Source: a bacterium (GTDB taxonomy: Bacteria; UBA9089; CG2-30-40-21; SBAY01). From it: a stretch of 8,342 nt of DNA. Positions within the stretch are counted from its first letter, which is position 1. Each line of letters opens with the position of its first letter. This document shows positions 5,002 to 8,342 of this stretch, in pieces. The position numbers were made by a program, and so were the translations under genes. The notes beneath the pieces are model-generated. The model searched no databases and was not told the DNA's origin. It saw nothing but the letters and a program-made list of their open reading frames with translations. The stretch lies in contig JBFLYA010000127.1 of NCBI GenBank assembly GCA_040757115.1, positions 1 to 8,342 on the forward strand, written 5' to 3'.

Positions 5002-6279
5002 CTATCTTGAAATTGTCACTGGACATGGTGAGGGACATTTCGTCCTTATTACTGGACATTTAGTTTGCTCTTCTGGACATCTCGTCCTTATCATCGGACA
5101 TTTTGTCTTTATTACTGGACATTTAGTTTGCTCTTCTGGACATCTCGTCCTTATCATCGGACATTTTGTTGGTTCTTTTGGACATCTTGTCTGAATCACT
5201 GGACATTCAGTCCTTCTCACTGGACATTTGGTTTGCTCTTCTGGACATCTCGTCCTTATCATCGGACATGTGGTCCTTATTGGTTGTTGGGTGATATTAC
5301 ACGGGGGACATTGTGTATCTACAATTGGACATCGGGTTCTTATCTCAGGACATTTCGTCTGAATCACTGGACATTTAGTTGTCACTATTGGACATTTGGT
5401 GTTAATTGGTTCTTGAGTGATATTACACGGGGGACATTCTGTTTCTACAATTGGACATCGGGTTTTCATCTCCGGACATTTAGTCAGCACTGGTGGACAT
5501 TTTGTTTCTGCTTCTGGACAGCGAGTAAGCGGTTGTGGACACTTAGTCCTTTCTACCGGACATTTGGTGTTAATTGGTTCTTGAGTGATATTACACGGGG
5601 GACATTCTGTTTCTACAATTGGACATCGGGTTTTCATCTCCGGACATTTAGTCAGCACTGGTGGACATTTTGTTTCTGCTTCTGGACAGCGAGTAGGCAG
5701 TTGTGGACACTTAGTCCTTTCTACAGGACATTGGGTGTTAATTGGTTCTTGAGTGATATTACACGGTGGACATTCTGTTTCTACAATTGGACATCGGGTT
5801 TTCATCTCCGGACATTTAGTCAGCACTGGTGGACATTTTGTTTCTGCTTCTGGACAGCGAGTAGGCGCTTGTGGACACTTAGTCCTTTCTACGGGACATT
5901 GGGTGTTAATTGGTTCTTGAGTGATATTATGCGGTGGACATTCTGTTTCTACAATTGGACATCGGGTTTTCATCTCCGGACATTTAGTCAGCACTGGTGG
6001 ACATTTTGTTTCTGCTTCTGGACAGCGAGTAAGCGGTTGTGGACACTTAGTCCTTTCTACAGGACATTGGGTATTGACAGGTTCTTGAGTTGGAAATTGT
6101 GGTTCTGGTTCATTAGCTTGAACAACAACAATTCCAGTATTGTTGAACTGTAAGGCTGACTTTAAAGTGGATTTATAGAGTGGAGAATCATTCGCATCTT
6201 CAAAACTGCTGGCTTGTTGAACTCCAAAAGTCAAACTTCCTACCATCACAGCCGTTAACCATAGTAACCGTTTATTCAT
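5002..6279 (-). CDS. Secreted Cys-Pro heptad-repeat protein (unrecognised family)
   Basis: The 425-residue product starts at ATG 6277-6279 behind AAAGGAGGTG. An N-terminal signal peptide is clear: KR, a hydrophobic core at about 5-20, and likely cleavage near Ala23-Ser25. Residues 26-69 form a Cys-free linker. Residues 70-419 are 50 unbroken heptads; 45 read T-x-C-P-x-x-x, with x mostly K, R, E or Q. Five spacer heptads read ITQEPIN or ITQQPIR. Four 56-residue units (70-125, 126-181, 182-237, 238-293), each seven Cys heptads plus one spacer, precede a 42-residue unit (294-335) and a 12-heptad tail (336-419). By my count there are 50 Cys, all outside the signal and linker. There is no lipobox, C-terminal anchor or sorting tail. 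I know no matching family. A disulfide-linked or metal- or heme-binding surface fibre is conjecture. Confidence 0.88.
   Translation of the reverse strand: MNKRLLWLTAVMVGSLTFGVQQASSFEDANDSPLYKSTLKSALQFNNTGIVVVQANEPEPQFPTQEPVNTQCPVERTKCPQPLTRCPEAETKCPPVLTKCPEMKTRCPIVETECPPHNITQEPINTQCPVERTKCPQAPTRCPEAETKCPPVLTKCPEMKTRCPIVETECPPCNITQEPINTQCPVERTKCPQLPTRCPEAETKCPPVLTKCPEMKTRCPIVETECPPCNITQEPINTKCPVERTKCPQPLTRCPEAETKCPPVLTKCPEMKTRCPIVETECPPCNITQEPINTKCPIVTTKCPVIQTKCPEIRTRCPIVDTQCPPCNITQQPIRTTCPMIRTRCPEEQTKCPVRRTECPVIQTRCPKEPTKCPMIRTRCPEEQTKCPVIKTKCPMIRTRCPEEQTKCPVIRTKCPSPCPVTISR
5023..5274 (-). repeat. Tail array of 21-bp Cys-Pro heptad codon repeats
   Basis: Twelve consecutive 21-bp units encode T-x-C-P-x-x-x. 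A three-heptad sub-unit (CPMIR, TRCPEEQ, TKCPV) occurs three times, so the tail expanded by a different unit length from the 168-bp array. On the plus strand it appears as recurring GGACATCTCGTCC and ATCATCGGACAT words. Confidence 0.85.
5275..6072 (-). repeat. 168-bp tandem repeats in the Cys-Pro gene
   Basis: Four full 168-bp units (5905-6072, 5737-5904, 5569-5736, 5401-5568) are nearly identical. A shortened, more diverged 126-bp unit follows (5275-5400). Differences cluster at the end of the second heptad (QPL, QAP, QLP, QPL) and in the PPHN/PPCN position. This pattern indicates recent unequal crossing-over or homogenisation. Length variation between strains is likely, and short-read assemblies may collapse the array. 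Confidence 0.9.
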
Positions 6280-6286
6280 TTTATTT

Positions 6287-6296
6287 CACCTCCTTT
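6287..6296 (-). promoter_or_regulatory. Ribosome binding site of the Cys-Pro repeat gene
   Basis: AAAGGAGGTG on the minus strand, seven bases before ATG 6279, is close to a perfect Shine-Dalgarno match. It confirms the start that includes the signal peptide and suggests efficient translation. Confidence 0.85.
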
Positions 6297-6320
6297 CTTT
6301 TGGTAATTGGTAACTGGTGA

Positions 6321-6456
6321 ATGGTAATTAGTTAGCAATTACCATTTAACCGATTACTTACTTTATAATTTCGTGAAGCCCTATTTTAGCACAACACTCT
6401 CAGATAAAACCTGTTCCTGTCCCTGATTAAATCAGGGATTCAGGAATTGAGTGTTG
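6321..6456. repeat. Inverted repeats in the leader of the Cys-Pro repeat gene
   Basis: ATGGTAATT (6321-6329) pairs with AATTACCAT (6337-6345). A longer foldback has outer arms CAACACTC (6392-6399) and GAGTGTTG (6449-6456) around a perfect inner palindrome TCCCTGATT-A-AATCAGGGA (6420-6438). Both lie in the roughly 195-nt leader between promoter and start codon. They could be leader RNA structures or an inserted repeat. No U-tract makes either a clear attenuator. Confidence 0.55.
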
Positions 6457-6482
6457 AGTGGTAATTAAACTACCAATGAGTT

Positions 6483-6511
6483 AGTATAGCATATTTTCTA
6501 TTCAGTGTCAA
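6483..6511 (-). promoter_or_regulatory. Promoter of the Cys-Pro repeat gene
   Basis: On the minus strand a perfect TTGACA (6506-6511), a 17-bp spacer and TATACT (6483-6488, five of six consensus bases) point toward the gene at 6279. It is back to back with the promoter at 6554-6582. Confidence 0.78.
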
Positions 6512-6553
6512 TCTTTTTTTTATACCAAAATTAAAAAAACTTAATTTTTTTAA

Positions 6554-6582
6554 TTGACATTCCGATATTAATAATGTATAAT
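6554..6582 (+). promoter_or_regulatory. Fully consensus promoter of the PilB/GspE gene
   Basis: TTGACA (6554-6559), 17 bp, then TATAAT (6577-6582) form a perfect sigma70 consensus, 38 bp before the proposed TTG start. The 42 bp separating its -35 box from that of the divergent promoter are AT-rich A/T runs that could hold a shared regulator. Confidence 0.85.
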
Positions 6583-6620
6583 AAAATAAGGTTGATGATA
6601 TAAAGGGGTGAATAAAAATC

Positions 6621-8342
6621 TTGGAAAAAGAAATTAAGCAAAAAAAGAAAGAGGAAATTACTTCTCCAGAAACAGGAAGGAAAAAACTTAGACTGGGCGA
6701 AATGTTAGTTGAACGGGGAATTATCAATTATACCCAGCTTAATGAGGCGCTATCGGTCCAGAAGAAAAGAGGAGATAGATTGGCGTGTATCCTGGTAGAA
6801 TTAGGTCTTATGAAGGAAGATGATATTGCAGATTTCTTTTCACAAGAATTAAAAATACCGAGAGTAAAGGCAAAAGATTTAGATAAAATTGAACTGAGCG
6901 TAAAAAATATTATACCCGAAAATATTATGCGACGGGAATTAACTCTACCAATAAGTAAAAAGGACAATATATTAGTTGTAGCGTTAGTTGACCCTCTAAA
7001 TGTTATTGCCATTGATGAAGTAAGGTCACGAACTGGGTGTGAAATTAAAACAGTTGTTGCGACGGAAAGAGAAATAAGAAATGCCATCGAAAAACATTAT
7101 GGAAAAATCATCTCTATGGATGATTTGGTTAAAAAGATGGAGCATAAAGATGAGGTAGAAGTAGTTAAAGAAGAGGTAGTTATCCAGGAGGAAGATTTAA
7201 GTAACTTAGTAAAGAAAGGGACAGAACCATCCATTGTTGATTTAGTAAATTATATATTAGTCGATGCTATCAAATCAAGAGCATCAGATATACATATTGA
7301 GCCACAAGAAAAGTCTGTTAGACTGCGTAATAGAATTGACGGCGTGTTATATACAATTCCATCTCCACCTAAACGATTTCAAAATGCAATTATCTCAAGA
7401 ATAAAAATTATGGCAGGAATGGATATTGCCGAGCATAGATTACCACAAGATGGTAGATTTAAAGTTCGGTATGAAAAAAGGGATATAGATTTCCGTGTAT
7501 CAGTTATTCCAACTACTTATGGAGAAAAAGCAGTTTTAAGAATCCTTGATGCTAGTAATCTGTGTTTAGAGTTAGATGAGTTAGGTTTTGAACCAAAGGC
7601 ATTACCACTTTATAAAAAATATATCCGTGCACCTCATGGAATTATCTTAGTCACAGGACCAACCGGATGTGGGAAATCTACCACCCTTTATTCGACCTTA
7701 AGAACGATAAATTCAGAGGATCAAAATATAGTAACAGTTGAAGACCCAATAGAATATCTTTTGCCAGGAATAAGTCAGGTTCAGGTCAGAACAGAAATAG
7801 GATTAGATTTTACAGATGGACTGCGGCATTTTTTACGGCAAGACCCTGATATTATTATGGTAGGTGAAATAAGAGACCGTGAGGCGGCGGAAGTAGCCAT
7901 CAATGCCGCTTTAACTGGACATCTGGTATTTTCTACTTTGCATACTAATGATGCCGCAGGAGCAGTAACTCGATTACTTAATATGGGAATAGAGCCATTT
8001 TTAATCTCATCCACTATCTTGTTAAGTATTGCTCAACGATTAGTTCGAAAAATATGTCCAGAATGTAAAGAGTCTTATGAAGCATCCACGCAGACCTTGC
8101 GTAGTGTAGGAATTAAAGTTGAAGGAGATAAAAAATTTCCTTTATATCGCGGTAGAGGCTGTGATAGATGTAACAATGTTGGCTACAAAGGCAGAATTGG
8201 TGTATATGAAGTAATGATTATTAATGATGATATTCGCCAGCTTATTTTGAACCGTGAACCGGCACAAACAATTAAAGAATTAGCAGAAGAGATGGGAATG
8301 ATTTCTTTAAGAGAATCGGCATTAAGAAAAGTAATCCGCGGA
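6621..8342 (+). CDS. pilB: Type IV pilus/type II secretion assembly ATPase (PilB/GspE), partial
   Basis: The frame is open for 574 codons to the window edge, so the C-terminus is cut. The proposed start is TTG at 6621, behind AGGGGTG and 38 bp after a consensus promoter. After a Lys/Glu-rich N-terminus comes a GSPII_E/MshEN-type domain (about 25-155, KLRLGEMLVERG, then LVVALVDPLNV). The ATPase core shows Walker A GPTGCGKST (346-354), the Walker B region DPDIIMVGEIRD (408-419), the His box HLVFSTLH (434-441) and a zinc-binding four-Cys site (C479, C482, C514, C517). These cytoplasmic hexameric motors hydrolyse ATP to drive pilin or pseudopilin polymerisation through a PilC/GspF platform. The MshEN domain in this family can bind c-di-GMP, but I have not checked those residues. 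PilB is preferred over GspE by length and domain order, without certainty; pilT and pilC downstream would settle it. Confidence 0.9.
   Translation, partial: MEKEIKQKKKEEITSPETGRKKLRLGEMLVERGIINYTQLNEALSVQKKRGDRLACILVELGLMKEDDIADFFSQELKIPRVKAKDLDKIELSVKNIIPENIMRRELTLPISKKDNILVVALVDPLNVIAIDEVRSRTGCEIKTVVATEREIRNAIEKHYGKIISMDDLVKKMEHKDEVEVVKEEVVIQEEDLSNLVKKGTEPSIVDLVNYILVDAIKSRASDIHIEPQEKSVRLRNRIDGVLYTIPSPPKRFQNAIISRIKIMAGMDIAEHRLPQDGRFKVRYEKRDIDFRVSVIPTTYGEKAVLRILDASNLCLELDELGFEPKALPLYKKYIRAPHGIILVTGPTGCGKSTTLYSTLRTINSEDQNIVTVEDPIEYLLPGISQVQVRTEIGLDFTDGLRHFLRQDPDIIMVGEIRDREAAEVAINAALTGHLVFSTLHTNDAAGAVTRLLNMGIEPFLISSTILLSIAQRLVRKICPECKESYEASTQTLRSVGIKVEGDKKFPLYRGRGCDRCNNVGYKGRIGVYEVMIINDDIRQLILNREPAQTIKELAEEMGMISLRESALRKVIRG

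Noticed and set aside
4964-5194. Plus-strand 76-codon frame with GHLV repeats
   Set aside because: It is antisense to the Cys-Pro repeat array and starts within the terminator U-tract.
5065-6153. 362-codon plus-strand open frame rich in W, F and T
   Set aside because: It is antisense to the Cys-Pro repeat gene. The repeat simply lacks stops in this frame. There is no ribosome site, and the strong start, signal peptide, promoter and terminator all support the minus-strand gene.
5002-6279. CRISPR-like reading of the regular 21-bp and 168-bp repeats
   Set aside because: The repeats are in frame, encode one continuous protein with a signal peptide, and have no unique spacers.
6470-7087. Minus-strand frames of 85 and 119 codons
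   Set aside because: Both lie largely opposite the PilB/GspE gene and across its promoter region. They are low-complexity shadows.

Overview
The window is low-GC bacterial DNA with compact, well-spaced genes, strong Shine-Dalgarno sites, two likely TTG starts, and several sigma70-type promoters with 17-bp spacers. A PilB/GspE-type ATPase, a C-terminal domain resembling 'T9SS type A' sorting tails, and many short dispersed intergenic repeats suggest an uncultivated, Gram-negative-like candidate-phylum bacterium. That placement is inference; no rRNA or other phylogenetic marker is present.

Left third (1-2960): a gene graveyard. On the minus strand is a type VII toxin-antitoxin pair: an intact MntA-type nucleotidyltransferase (548-838) and a HepT toxin gene (158-551) broken by two apparent one-base losses. 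Its probable promoter (1051-1079) overlaps a palindrome. Next come a 246-bp foldback element (1145-1390), an unannotated remnant of the electron-transfer flavoprotein beta subunit (about 1426-1641, plus strand), the C-terminal tail of a secreted protein on the minus strand (1681-2031), a dense set of palindromes and dispersed repeats (2050-2640), and a frameshifted, truncated IS transposase (2609-2874) with what looks like its IS end (2916-2955).

Middle (2974-4980): immediately beyond the IS end, a near-consensus promoter drives a small coiled-coil protein with 54-bp (18-residue) repeats and a C-terminal membrane anchor (3058-3627). A repeat-bearing intergenic stretch follows, then an intact S-methyl-5'-thioadenosine phosphorylase (4050-4913) ending at a strong, probably bidirectional terminator.

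Right half (5002-8342): the most unusual gene is a minus-strand, exported 425-residue protein in which residues 70-419 form 50 consecutive heptads. 45 of these are T-x-C-P-x-x-x, with no phase slip. Most are organised into four near-identical 168-bp tandem units. It is transcribed divergently from a PilB/GspE-family ATPase gene that runs off the right edge. The two promoters lie back to back, 42 bp apart between their -35 boxes, so shared control of the Cys-Pro repeat protein and the pilus or secretion motor is plausible but unproven.
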